Assembly: GCF_003944715.1 (NCBI RefSeq)
Contig: NZ_RWIT01000005.1
Coordinates: 248,001 to 312,000 of the forward strand
DNA: 64,000 bases
Direction: 5' to 3'
Source of the DNA: Hymenobacter rigui
GTDB taxonomy: Bacteria > Bacteroidota > Bacteroidia > Cytophagales > Hymenobacteraceae
Shown: piece after piece, positions 1-8,709 of the stretch
Position numbering within the stretch: position 1 is the first letter of the stretch
Layout of the letters: the number at the start of each line of letters is the position of its first letter
The notes under the pieces: model-generated
The model's input: only the letters and a program-made list of their open reading frames with translations
Told to the model about the DNA's origin: nothing
The model's database searches: none
Made by a program: the position numbers and the translations under genes

Positions 1-1563
1 GCCCGGGGCCGCGTGGCCGACCTGAGTCAGCCTACTTACCCCTACACGGTAGAGTTTGAGTACGAAGTAATATCCGACAACCCGCTGTTTTATTCCACGT
101 GGCGGCCCCAGCCGGTGGAGCAGCTGGCCGTGGAGCAGGCGTCGTTTAAAGTAACTATGCCGGCCGGTATGGCCCTGCGCTATCAGGAGCAGCACCTGCC
201 TACCGGCACGGCGCAGACTAAGCGCACCCAGGGCAGCCAGGAAATTTACGAGTGGCAGGTGCACGACCTGGCCGCCCGCGAGGAAGAGGCCGATGCGCCC
301 CCGGTAGCCGAGCTGACCCCTGCCGTATTCACGGCCCCGACCGAGTTTGAGGTGCAGGGCCATGCTGGCCGCCTCAGCAACTGGGCCGACCTCAGCCGCT
401 GGACCTACGACCTGAACGCCGGCCGCGACGAGCTGCCGCCCGCCATTAAGGCCGGCATTGCGGCATTGGTACAGGGCGAAACCGATGAGCGGGCCAAAAT
501 CCGGAAGGTGTACCACTTTCTGCAGGCCAACACGCGCTACATATCCGTGCAGCTGGGTCTGGGCGGCTGGCAGACATTCCCGGCTTCCTCAGTGGCCGCT
601 AATGGCTACGGCGACTGCAAAGCGCTGACCAACTACTGCAAGGCGCTGCTGGGCGCGGCCGGCATCAAGGCTCACGCGGCCCTGGTTAAGGCGGGCTCCG
701 ATGAACAGGACATTCTTACCAGTTTCCCCAGCTCCCAGTTCAACCACGTGGTGCTGTGTGTGCCACTGGCCCAGAGCACCAAACCCGACACCGTATGGCT
801 GGAATGCACCAGCCAAACCAATCCGTTTGGGTACATGGGCGGCTTCACCGGCAACCGCCACGCGCTGCTGCTGCTGCCCGAAGGCGGCAAGCTGATTCCA
901 ACTCCCCGCTACGGTGCCGCCGAAAACCGCCGGGAGCGACTGGCCAACGTGTTTCTGGATGTGAACGGCGACGCCACCGCCACGCTGCGTACCATCCGTA
1001 CGGGGCTGGAGTATGATGGCGTTTCGGGGCTGCCGGGTTTGGAGCTGGCGGAGCAGAAAAAGCGCATCAGCAACCGGCTGGCACTGCCCAACTTCACGCT
1101 GAATAAAGTGGCCTTTAAGCACTCCGGTCCGGAAGCCACTATACCCAGCCTTACCGAAAGCCTGGCGCTTACTATGCCGGCACTGGCCCCACCCAGCGGC
1201 AAGCGGGTGTTTATCACGCCCAACCTGCTCAGCCGTATGGCACCACCCCAGGCCACCGTGGGAGAGCGGCAGACCGATTTGTGGCTGGACCATGCCTTCA
1301 CCCAGCAGGATACGGTGATGCTCCACGTACCAGCCAGTCTGCACCCTGAGCAACTCCCGGCCCCCGTGCAGCTGACCACCCAGTTTGGCACTTACAGCAG
1401 TCAGCTCCTGGCCCTGCCCGACGGTAGCATCCGCTACGTGCGCCGCTTAGTAATGCCGCGTACCCGGTTTACCCGCACCGATTATCCGGCGTACCTGGAG
1501 TTCCGTCGCAAAATAAGCGCCGCCGATAAGGCCCAGATTGTACTGCTGAAAACAGACGCGTAG
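1..1563 (+). CDS. DUF3857/transglutaminase-domain protein (5' end outside window)
   Basis: The reading frame is open back to base 1 without a stop, so the GTG at 13 is probably internal and the N-terminus lies upstream. What remains, about 520 residues, has the tail of a DUF3857 beta-sandwich followed by a transglutaminase-like domain. The candidate catalytic Cys is in GYGDCKALTNYC (codon 615-617) and the His is in QFNHVVL (codon 745-747). The motif WLECTSQTNPFGY, usual in this family, follows. The C-terminal third resembles the beta-rich DUF3858-type tail. Such proteins are normally exported to the periplasm or cell surface of Bacteroidota; their substrate is not known. The gene ends just before a strong bidirectional terminator. 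Confidence 0.85.
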   Translation, partial: ARGRVADLSQPTYPYTVEFEYEVISDNPLFYSTWRPQPVEQLAVEQASFKVTMPAGMALRYQEQHLPTGTAQTKRTQGSQEIYEWQVHDLAAREEEADAPPVAELTPAVFTAPTEFEVQGHAGRLSNWADLSRWTYDLNAGRDELPPAIKAGIAALVQGETDERAKIRKVYHFLQANTRYISVQLGLGGWQTFPASSVAANGYGDCKALTNYCKALLGAAGIKAHAALVKAGSDEQDILTSFPSSQFNHVVLCVPLAQSTKPDTVWLECTSQTNPFGYMGGFTGNRHALLLLPEGGKLIPTPRYGAAENRRERLANVFLDVNGDATATLRTIRTGLEYDGVSGLPGLELAEQKKRISNRLALPNFTLNKVAFKHSGPEATIPSLTESLALTMPALAPPSGKRVFITPNLLSRMAPPQATVGERQTDLWLDHAFTQQDTVMLHVPASLHPEQLPAPVQLTTQFGTYSSQLLALPDGSIRYVRRLVMPRTRFTRTDYPAYLEFRRKISAADKAQIVLLKTDA

Positions 1564-1580
1564 CAGATTTTACGGATGAG

Positions 1581-1627
1581 GTTATAAAAAATACCCGCTG
1601 CCGTTGGCAGCGGGTATTTTTTATAAC
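1581..1627. terminator. Bidirectional intrinsic terminator
   Basis: A perfect inverted repeat with 22-bp arms and a 3-nt loop lies 18 bases after the preceding stop. The GC core (ACCCGCTGCC) is flanked by A-rich and T-rich ends, so it could work on both strands. Confidence 0.9.
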
Positions 1628-1864
1628 CTGCCGCTGCCTACAACATAGTAATTACACTATAACAATACCCGAATATTCTGTCAGAACGCTAACAATAGAA
1701 GACAAATGCTGTTGATTAACCCTCTTAATCAGGCCAATTACCGATGAATTCTTAAAATATATCTACTGGACACGGCCGCTTCCCTAGCCAAAAATTCTAT
1801 CTTGGGGCGCCCTATTTTCACCATTCCTTCCCCTCTGTTTTTCTCTTCTCTTCTTTCTTATACG
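1628..1864. other. AT-rich intergenic promoter region
   Basis: This AT-rich spacer precedes the metalloprotease gene. A small palindrome, GATTAA-5-TTAATC, sits at 1714-1730. TATCTTGG near 1798 is an imperfect match to the Bacteroidota -7 element TAnnTTTG. I see no coding sequence and no clear Shine-Dalgarno. Confidence 0.4.
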
Positions 1865-4800
1865 ATGCAAGAAACTTCTACTTTTTTTCCTCAGGCATGG
1901 CGGCCATTGCTGGCCGGCGGTATGCTGGTGGCCGGCCTTAGTGCCGCCACTACGGCATCGGCCCAACGGGTGCTGTGGGCCGATGCCCCGCAGCTCCCCA
2001 CCTCTGCCCGACAAGCCACGCAGCCCCTGTCGCACTTCCGTGCTGTTACTATGCAGCTGGATGCGGTGCGGGCTGCGCTTCAGAATGCCCCGGCGGAACG
2101 CACTACGAGTGCCCGCACCTCGGCCACCGTTATTTCGCTGCCCCTGCCCAATGGCACCTCGCAGCGGTTCCGGGTGGTGCAGGTGCCGGTAATGGCGCCG
2201 GCACTGGCAGCCAAGTATCCCAGCATCCACACCTACGCGGCCCAGGGCATTGATGACCCGGCCGCTACCGCCCGCCTTGATATAACCCCGGATGGCTTCC
2301 ACGCCATGATTCTGTCGGCGGGCAGCACTGTGTATATTGACCCGGCTGAACGGGGCGATGCGACGCACCTGGTATTTGAGCGGCGCGCCATGAACCAGGG
2401 TGCTTTTCCGTTCGTGTGCTCCACTCCCTCGCCCGATGGCACTGAGCCCCTGCCCCAGATAACGGCGGCGCAACGAGCAGCGGTAGCCAACGGTACTACT
2501 CTGCGCACCTACCGGCTGGCCCTGGCCTGCACCGGCGAGTACGCCACGTTCCACGGCGGCACCAAGCAGGGTGCCATGGCCGGCATGGTAGCCTCGGTGA
2601 ACCGGGTAAGCGGCATTTATGAGAAAGAACTTGCCGTGCGCCTGGTGATTGTGCCCAAGAATGACACCCTCATTTTCCTGGATGCCAACACCGACCCCTA
2701 TACCAACAACAGCGGCTCGACCATGCTCAACCAGAACCAGACGACGGTTGACGCGCGTATTGGTTCGGCCAACTACGACATCGGGCACGTGTTCAGCACC
2801 GGCGGCGGCGGCGTTGCCCAGAAGCCCTCAGTGTGTGTATCGGGTAAGGCGCGGGGCGTAACCGGCTCGTCGGCTCCCACCAACGATGCCTTCGACGTGG
2901 ACTACGTAGCCCACGAAATGGGCCACCAGTTTGGAGCCGACCACACCTTCAACAGCCAGACCGGTAGCTGTGGTGGCGGCAACCGGGCTAACGCTTCGGC
3001 CTACGAGCCGGGCTCGGGTACCACCATCATGGCCTACGCCGGTATCTGCGGAGCCGATGACATTCAGCCCAACTCCGACCCCTACTTCCACTCCCGCAGC
3101 TTCGACCAGATTGTGGCCCACATTACGGGCCTGGGCAACTGCTCGGTGAATACGGCTACCGGCAACACGCCCCCCGTGGTCAATGCAGGCCGCAACTATG
3201 CTATTCCGGTAAGCACGCCCTTCGTGCTTACCGGCTCGGCCACCGATGCCAACAATGATGCACTGACCTACAGCTGGGAGCAGTACAACCTGGGCGCTGC
3301 CGGTGCACCTTCCGCCGCTACCGGCGACGCGCCGCTGTTCCGGGTTTTCTCGCCTACCACCAGCCCTTCGCGCACGTTCCCACGCCTCTCGGATCTTCTG
3401 AACAATGCCCAGACCAAAGGAGAACTGCTGCCGACTTACGGCCGGCGGCTGATTTTCCGGCTGGTAGCCCGCGACAACCGCATCGGCGGGGGTGGCATTG
3501 ATTACGACTCGATGAACGTGGTGGTAGTGCCTACTGCCGGTCCGTTTGTGGTAACGGCCCCCAACACAGCTACTACTTGGCTGGTGGGTGCTCCGCAACA
3601 GGTTACCTGGAACGTGGCCAACACCACGCAGGCACCCATCAGCGCAACCAACGTAGATGTGCTGCTCTCAACTGATGGCGGCCTCACCTATCCCACTACG
3701 CTATTGGCCGGCACCCCCAACGACGGGTGCGAGACTGTAACGGTACCCGCCAATGTGGCTGGCTCAGCGCAGGCCCGTATTCGGGTGCAGGCTACGGGCG
3801 GTATTTTCTTCGACATATCCAACCAGAACTTTACGTTGGAGGCTCCTGCCGGCCCCACGTTCTTCCTGCAGGGCCCCGGCTGCTCGGCCAGCGCGCTGGC
3901 GTTCTGCCCTGGTGCCTCCGGCTCGGTTAGCGTAACGGTAGGCCAGCTGCAGAACTTCACCGGTGCAGTCACCCTGTCGGCCGCCAACCTGCCGGCGGGT
4001 GTAACGGTAACCTATGCCAACGCCACGGTACAGGCCGGCACCGGCACTACCGCTACGGTAAGCGCCACCAGCGCTGCCCCGGCCGGCACCTACGTTATCC
4101 GCCTGACGGGCACCAGCGGCGGCGTAACCCGCTTCCAGGATATCAGCCTCACTATTCAGCCTTCGGCTACGCAGGCGGCGGTTATTACCACTCCTACTGC
4201 AACCAGTGGCCCCACCACGCTGCGGCCAGCCATTACCTGGGCTGTCGTTCCCAATGCAACTGCCTACGAAGTCCAGATTGCCACTGATGCGGCTTTCACC
4301 AACATCGTACAGTCGCAAACCAACCTCACGGGTACCAGCTTCACGCCTTCGGCCACGCTGCTGCCCGCTACCACCTACTACGTGCGGGTGCGGGGCCTGA
4401 GCCCCTGCGGTACAGCTCCCTTCTCAGCCGTTACCTCATTCACTACCGGTGTACAATCGTGCCAGCCCATTGTGGCCACCAACGTACCCCGGGCTATTCC
4501 GGCCGGCTCTACGCCCACCGTTTCTTCGGTTATTGCCGTGACCAGCACAGAACGGGTATCCAACATCCGCGTGAGCAATCTGGCCATCAGTCACCCCGAT
4601 GTAAGCGAGCTGGAAATTTCGCTTACCAACCCGGCGGGCCGGCGGGTGGTGCTGTTCTCGCGGGCCTGCCCCGGCACCACCAACCTAAACCTCACATTCG
4701 ACGATGCTGCTACGGCCGCGCTGGCCTGCCCCCTCACCAGCGGTGCTACCGTGCGCCCGGCCAACTCGTTGGGAGACCTGTTGAATACGTCTGCCAATGG

Positions 4801-5452
4801 CAACTGGACGCTCACCATTTCGGATAACAACACCAGCAACGGCGGTACCCTCACGGGCTGGACGCTGGAACTGTGCACCGTGGGCGAAGTACCGGCGGCT
4901 CCCAGCTCCCTCACCACGCTGGCCCCCACCGTTACGGCCACAGCAGCCTCTATCGATATGATCTGGCTGGACAACTCGGGCAACGAATCGGGCTTTGAGA
5001 TTGAGCGCGCCCGCAGCGGCGGCACCTTTGCCAAAATTGCCACCGTTGCCGCCAACACCACCTTCTACACCGATCAGGTAACGGCTAACGGTCCGTACTG
5101 CTACCGCGTGCGGGCAGTAAATACCACCGGTGTATCGGCGTACTCCAATGAAAGCTGCCAGACGGTGGCCGGTATTACGGCTGCGCGCAATGCCGCCTTG
5201 CTGCAAGGCATTGAAGTGGCTCCGAACCCCAGCGCCGGCGTGTTCAATGTGCGTATCGACAACGCCCAGCGCGGCAGCATCACGCTGCGGGTAACCGATG
5301 CCCTGGGCCGCCAGGTACAGGCACAGACGCTTACTAAAGGTGCCGCCGCCCTGCAGCTGCCCCTGGACCTGAGCAGCCTCAGTACCGGCGTGTACAACCT
5401 CCACTTCGATATGCCCAACGGCTCCACAGTGGTACGCCTGCTGAAAGAGTAG
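1865..5452 (+). CDS. T9SS-secreted reprolysin-like zinc metalloprotease
   Basis: This 1195-residue secreted protease starts at the ATG at 1865, which gives a signal peptide of about 33 residues ending ASAQ; the frame can be extended upstream only to a TTG. The metzincin zinc site HEMGHQFGADH is at about residues 350-360, and a Met-turn (IMAYAG) follows. Downstream come beta-sandwich domains, a fibronectin III-like domain (about 784-862), a proprotein-convertase P-domain (about 880-1005, ending NGGTLTGWTLELC) and a second FnIII (about 1013-1105). The C-terminus (about 1115-1195) has the T9SS sorting pattern VAPNPSAGVFNV ... LSSLSTGVYNL. It is inferred to be secreted by type IX secretion and attached to, or released from, the surface. 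It is flanked by terminators, so it is probably monocistronic. Confidence 0.93.
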   Translation: MQETSTFFPQAWRPLLAGGMLVAGLSAATTASAQRVLWADAPQLPTSARQATQPLSHFRAVTMQLDAVRAALQNAPAERTTSARTSATVISLPLPNGTSQRFRVVQVPVMAPALAAKYPSIHTYAAQGIDDPAATARLDITPDGFHAMILSAGSTVYIDPAERGDATHLVFERRAMNQGAFPFVCSTPSPDGTEPLPQITAAQRAAVANGTTLRTYRLALACTGEYATFHGGTKQGAMAGMVASVNRVSGIYEKELAVRLVIVPKNDTLIFLDANTDPYTNNSGSTMLNQNQTTVDARIGSANYDIGHVFSTGGGGVAQKPSVCVSGKARGVTGSSAPTNDAFDVDYVAHEMGHQFGADHTFNSQTGSCGGGNRANASAYEPGSGTTIMAYAGICGADDIQPNSDPYFHSRSFDQIVAHITGLGNCSVNTATGNTPPVVNAGRNYAIPVSTPFVLTGSATDANNDALTYSWEQYNLGAAGAPSAATGDAPLFRVFSPTTSPSRTFPRLSDLLNNAQTKGELLPTYGRRLIFRLVARDNRIGGGGIDYDSMNVVVVPTAGPFVVTAPNTATTWLVGAPQQVTWNVANTTQAPISATNVDVLLSTDGGLTYPTTLLAGTPNDGCETVTVPANVAGSAQARIRVQATGGIFFDISNQNFTLEAPAGPTFFLQGPGCSASALAFCPGASGSVSVTVGQLQNFTGAVTLSAANLPAGVTVTYANATVQAGTGTTATVSATSAAPAGTYVIRLTGTSGGVTRFQDISLTIQPSATQAAVITTPTATSGPTTLRPAITWAVVPNATAYEVQIATDAAFTNIVQSQTNLTGTSFTPSATLLPATTYYVRVRGLSPCGTAPFSAVTSFTTGVQSCQPIVATNVPRAIPAGSTPTVSSVIAVTSTERVSNIRVSNLAISHPDVSELEISLTNPAGRRVVLFSRACPGTTNLNLTFDDAATAALACPLTSGATVRPANSLGDLLNTSANGNWTLTISDNNTSNGGTLTGWTLELCTVGEVPAAPSSLTTLAPTVTATAASIDMIWLDNSGNESGFEIERARSGGTFAKIATVAANTTFYTDQVTANGPYCYRVRAVNTTGVSAYSNESCQTVAGITAARNAALLQGIEVAPNPSAGVFNVRIDNAQRGSITLRVTDALGRQVQAQTLTKGAAALQLPLDLSSLSTGVYNLHFDMPNGSTVVRLLKE

Positions 5453-5470
5453 GGCAATTGTTGATCAACT

Positions 5471-5510
5471 AAAAAAAACTCGGTTCCTGAAGCAGGAACC
5501 GAGTTTTTTT
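5471..5510. terminator. Bidirectional intrinsic terminator
   Basis: The hairpin AACTCGGTTCCTG-AAG-CAGGAACCGAGTT is bounded by an A-run and a T-run. It lies between the convergent metalloprotease and helix-hairpin-helix genes. Confidence 0.9.
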
Positions 5511-5554
5511 ATGCCGTTACGTGAATGAAGTTTCCAGACAATGCCAGCAACCAA

Positions 5555-7666
5555 TCAAAATCGGTACCGCAGCTGCGCATGCACATCGGAGCGGCGGGAG
5601 CCCTGGATTTCCTCCAGACCGGAGCCGACGGTGCGCTGGTGGCGGTAGTGGGTGTCGGCGTAGCGCAGCCAGAGCGTGAGGTGGCGGTTTAGATCGGCCT
5701 GCACCAGTACATAGGTGCGGGTGCCCTGGCCGTAGAGGACGGGTACGGAAAAGGCGTACAGCACATCCTGCTCGAACACGTACTGGCGCGTGTCGTAGTC
5801 GTCGGTATCGAAGAGGGCGTAGCGGGCCGTGAGGCGCAGGCGCTGCAACGGCTGCACGGTTACATCCTGGGCCAGTACGTAGCCGTGGCGGGCGGGGCCG
5901 ACATCCTCCCGGTACTCGGAGCCCTGCACACGGGTGCGCAGGCTCAGGAAGGTGGTGGGACTGGCATCATAAAACAGCAGAAAGCTGCGGCGGCGCGTGG
6001 GTACGGGCAGCGGCGCAGGGCGTAGCGTATCGGCATCGTAGGCCTTCGTGCGCTGCCGGATCTGAGCGTACAGCAGGCTGGTTTTGGTAGGGCTGAAGGC
6101 CAGCCGTACCAGCCAGTCGTGGCCAGTGCTGGGGGCCCCGGCTTGGTAGCGCAGCCACGGAAACCGGAACCTATCATAGTACGCCGACACTTCCCAGCGG
6201 GCCGCCGGCCGCAGCTTCAGACCCAGGTACAGGCCGCTTTCGTTGATGTTGCGCGTATTTTCGCTGAGGGCGTTGCCGTAGAGCGTGTGAAAGTCGCGGG
6301 CGTAGTGCCGGTACAGTGCCGAGACGTCCACGTTCGGAGCGAGGCTGGCCAGCACGCCGTTCACGGTGCCCAGCCCGCCCCCGCTGCTGCGGGCCGTTTC
6401 GCCGAACAGCAGTAGGTTGCGCCACACGTAGCTGTAGTTGGCGCTGATGGCCAAGTTGCGGCGGCCGCGCAGCTCAAAAGCATTATACGGCTCGTCGCGG
6501 CGCTGCAGAGGCTTATCAAAAAGCGTATTCACGGCCGTTACGCCCGCCTGTAAGTCGCCGCCGGAGCTGGCGTAGCTGATGTTACCGCCCAGCACGGTTT
6601 CGCGCAACGCCTGGCGGTTGGCCAGCTCGGTGGGCGTGCGGTGCATGCCGGTCAGCAGCAGGCCGGAGGTAAATTCACTGAAATCAGCCAGTGAGTCGCG
6701 GGCGGCCTGTAAGGAGGCATCCACCCGCTTGCGCGAGGCAAACGCCGTGGCCCGTACGGTGCCGGTAACGGCTACCGTGGCGGCCGCGCCCCGAAAAAAC
6801 GTGCTTTCCAGCACCGAAGAATAGGGCCGCACGCCCACCGAGCTGCGCCGCAGGGTGGTGATGGTTTCGGCTCCCTTCCCCACCGCCAGTCCCGACGACA
6901 GCAACAGCCCCTGCCCATATTGCAGCTGATAATCACCCACTGCCAGGGTTTTGAGCCGGCCCCGCTCCTGCAGCACGAAATGGCCGGAGTAGAAGTCGGC
7001 GCCGTAGCGGCGGGTTTTGGGGTCCCAGGTGAGCTGCTCGCCGGCATCCTTCTCAGCGGTGAGGCCCAGGCTGAAATCCTTGCTGCGGCTCACGCGGTAG
7101 CGCACCAGCAGCTTATCGGGGGAGCCCAAATAACGCGAGGCGGGCGCGCCGGTGCTGGTGGTATCGGGCGGGAGGTAGCCGGGCTGGCCCTGCAACGTCC
7201 GCTGGTAGCGCACGAACAGGGCGTTGTTGTCTTCCTGCCAGATGCGCTGCCACAGCGGCCCGCGGGCGGCGTTGGGGGCCGTCGTCAGCACCGACACGAA
7301 GGGCGCTACCCGGTAAATAGTGCGCAGATCAAAGCTTTGGATACTTTGCAACTCGTACAGGCTCAGCAACGCACCGTTGCGCTGCCGGTGCTCCAGCAGG
7401 CTGGTAATCTGGGTTTCGGAGAGCAGCAGCAGACCGCGCAGGTCTTCCCGGGTGGCAGTATTGAGATTGAGTGGGGTTTGGTAGTACTGCAGCAGCGTTT
7501 CGTAGAGGTCCTCGTAGGGCACCTGGTCGCTCTGGATTTCGGCAAACAGCTCCTGGGTCAGCCGGTCGAGGTCGGGCACGGCGGGGCGTGGGTAGTCCTG
7601 GGCCCGGGCGGCGGCGGCGGTGAGCAATAGTGCTCCGGCCGTCATTAGCAGCTGGCGGGGGCTCAT
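5555..7666 (-). CDS. Helix-hairpin-helix / outer-membrane barrel protein
   Basis: This 703-residue protein begins with a signal peptide (MSPRQLLMTAG... ending AARAQ). A ComEA-like helix-hairpin-helix segment follows, with NLNTATREDLRGLLLL and YELQSIQSFDLRTIYRV. The rest is about 570 residues rich in beta-strands that ends in LRYRF; a terminal aromatic residue is typical of outer-membrane barrels. I chose the ATG at 7666 rather than the upstream GTG at 7690 because it overlaps the previous gene's stop as ATGA and places the signal peptide first. HHH-plus-barrel proteins of this kind are common in Bacteroidota and are often labelled ComEA-like. A role in DNA handling is not shown by the sequence, and the outer-membrane location is an inference. 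Confidence 0.75.
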   Translation of the reverse strand: MSPRQLLMTAGALLLTAAAARAQDYPRPAVPDLDRLTQELFAEIQSDQVPYEDLYETLLQYYQTPLNLNTATREDLRGLLLLSETQITSLLEHRQRNGALLSLYELQSIQSFDLRTIYRVAPFVSVLTTAPNAARGPLWQRIWQEDNNALFVRYQRTLQGQPGYLPPDTTSTGAPASRYLGSPDKLLVRYRVSRSKDFSLGLTAEKDAGEQLTWDPKTRRYGADFYSGHFVLQERGRLKTLAVGDYQLQYGQGLLLSSGLAVGKGAETITTLRRSSVGVRPYSSVLESTFFRGAAATVAVTGTVRATAFASRKRVDASLQAARDSLADFSEFTSGLLLTGMHRTPTELANRQALRETVLGGNISYASSGGDLQAGVTAVNTLFDKPLQRRDEPYNAFELRGRRNLAISANYSYVWRNLLLFGETARSSGGGLGTVNGVLASLAPNVDVSALYRHYARDFHTLYGNALSENTRNINESGLYLGLKLRPAARWEVSAYYDRFRFPWLRYQAGAPSTGHDWLVRLAFSPTKTSLLYAQIRQRTKAYDADTLRPAPLPVPTRRRSFLLFYDASPTTFLSLRTRVQGSEYREDVGPARHGYVLAQDVTVQPLQRLRLTARYALFDTDDYDTRQYVFEQDVLYAFSVPVLYGQGTRTYVLVQADLNRHLTLWLRYADTHYRHQRTVGSGLEEIQGSRRSDVHAQLRYRF

Positions 7667-8574
7667 GGCTGGGGTTGCGGTTTGGCCCACACGTAGGCCA
7701 CGCTCAGCTGCTGACTCAGGCCCAAAGCATCGTGCCAGGCGGCGGCGTAGTCCACCTGAAACTGCCCGGCCTTTAGTCCTACCCCACCCGTGAGCTGCTG
7801 CATGAGCGACGACAACCCTGCCCGCACGGCCAGCACCGGCACCGGCTGGTACTCCAGCCCGGCCTTGAAGTCGGCATCCTGCTCCACGTCCTTCTCAGTT
7901 TCGGCCAGCAGCAGCACTTTTTCGGAGGCCCGCCACGCCAATCCGGCCCGCAGCACGGTGGGCAGCCGCTCCTCCTGGTATTCGTATAGGCGGGCCTGGT
8001 TGAGGTTGTAGAGCATGGCCCCAAACAGCAGCTTGCGCGGAATAATGTCGGCCTGCCCGCCCAGGGACGCGGCCACGGCGCGCCGGCTCCCCAGCCCCTC
8101 AAAGCTGGTTTGCAGCACCTCCACCCGCGCTCCTACCCGCACCGTGCCCAGCTGATAACCGTAGCCCAACCCCAGCCGCTGCTCTGAGTACAGCTTGCCC
8201 CCAAACCGCTGCGCCGTGAAGCCAATTACCCCGTAGCGCGGTGCCTCGGTCGCCGCCACCGCTGCCGGCACACCCACTACGGGTGCAGCCGGCTGCCCTG
8301 GCCGGTAGCCTATCGGCACGGCTACCAGCAACGAAGCCGTGTTCAGGGCCGGCAGCAGGTAGCGGTTTTCGGCCCCGACGCCCACCGTGGGCCGCGCCAG
8401 ATTGCCCAGCGCCGCCGCGTTGGCTGCACCGGCCCAGCCGTCCTGTTCCAGCACACTCCCAATCTGCCCCAGGCCGGCCGCGCGGGCACCCCACAAGCCG
8501 GGGCCGTTGCCCTGGGCGTGTGCGACGTTTATACATCCGATAAATAAACCTGATAAAAGGTAGATTTTCAGCAT
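7663..8574 (-). CDS. PorV/FadL-like outer-membrane beta-barrel protein
   Basis: This 303-residue protein has a signal peptide (MLKIYLLSGLFIG... ending AHAQ). Its first mature region resembles PorV/PorQ-type barrels (WGARAAGLGQIGSVLEQDGW ... NAAALGNLA). Alternating beta-strand patterns fill the remainder. It overlaps the HHH gene by 4 bases (ATGA), so the two are translationally coupled and probably work together in the envelope. I cannot assign a function. The PorV-like label is a fold-level guess from the N-terminal motif. Confidence 0.6.
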   Translation of the reverse strand: MLKIYLLSGLFIGCINVAHAQGNGPGLWGARAAGLGQIGSVLEQDGWAGAANAAALGNLARPTVGVGAENRYLLPALNTASLLVAVPIGYRPGQPAAPVVGVPAAVAATEAPRYGVIGFTAQRFGGKLYSEQRLGLGYGYQLGTVRVGARVEVLQTSFEGLGSRRAVAASLGGQADIIPRKLLFGAMLYNLNQARLYEYQEERLPTVLRAGLAWRASEKVLLLAETEKDVEQDADFKAGLEYQPVPVLAVRAGLSSLMQQLTGGVGLKAGQFQVDYAAAWHDALGLSQQLSVAYVWAKPQPQP

Positions 8575-8650
8575 AGAGAAGGATAACGGTTTCTATTGCT
8601 GGAAAATAGCTACTTCAGCTGAACCGTACAACGGCTTGTTATCAGACTAC

Positions 8651-8690
8651 AAAAAAAGCCCCGGCACCATCTGGCACCGGGACTTTTACA
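8651..8690 (-). terminator. Terminator of the S46 peptidase gene
   Basis: Read on the minus strand, a GTCCCGGTGCC / GGTGCCGGGGC stem (one mismatch) is followed by seven Ts. It starts about 20 bases after the S46 stop codon. Confidence 0.8.
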
Positions 8691-8709
8691 CTAAAAAACA
8701 CGCCTTGCT

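Noticed and set aside
1784..3598. Long minus-strand frames under the metalloprotease gene
   Set aside because: They lie wholly opposite a protein with a clear zinc site and T9SS domain, and have no family features of their own.
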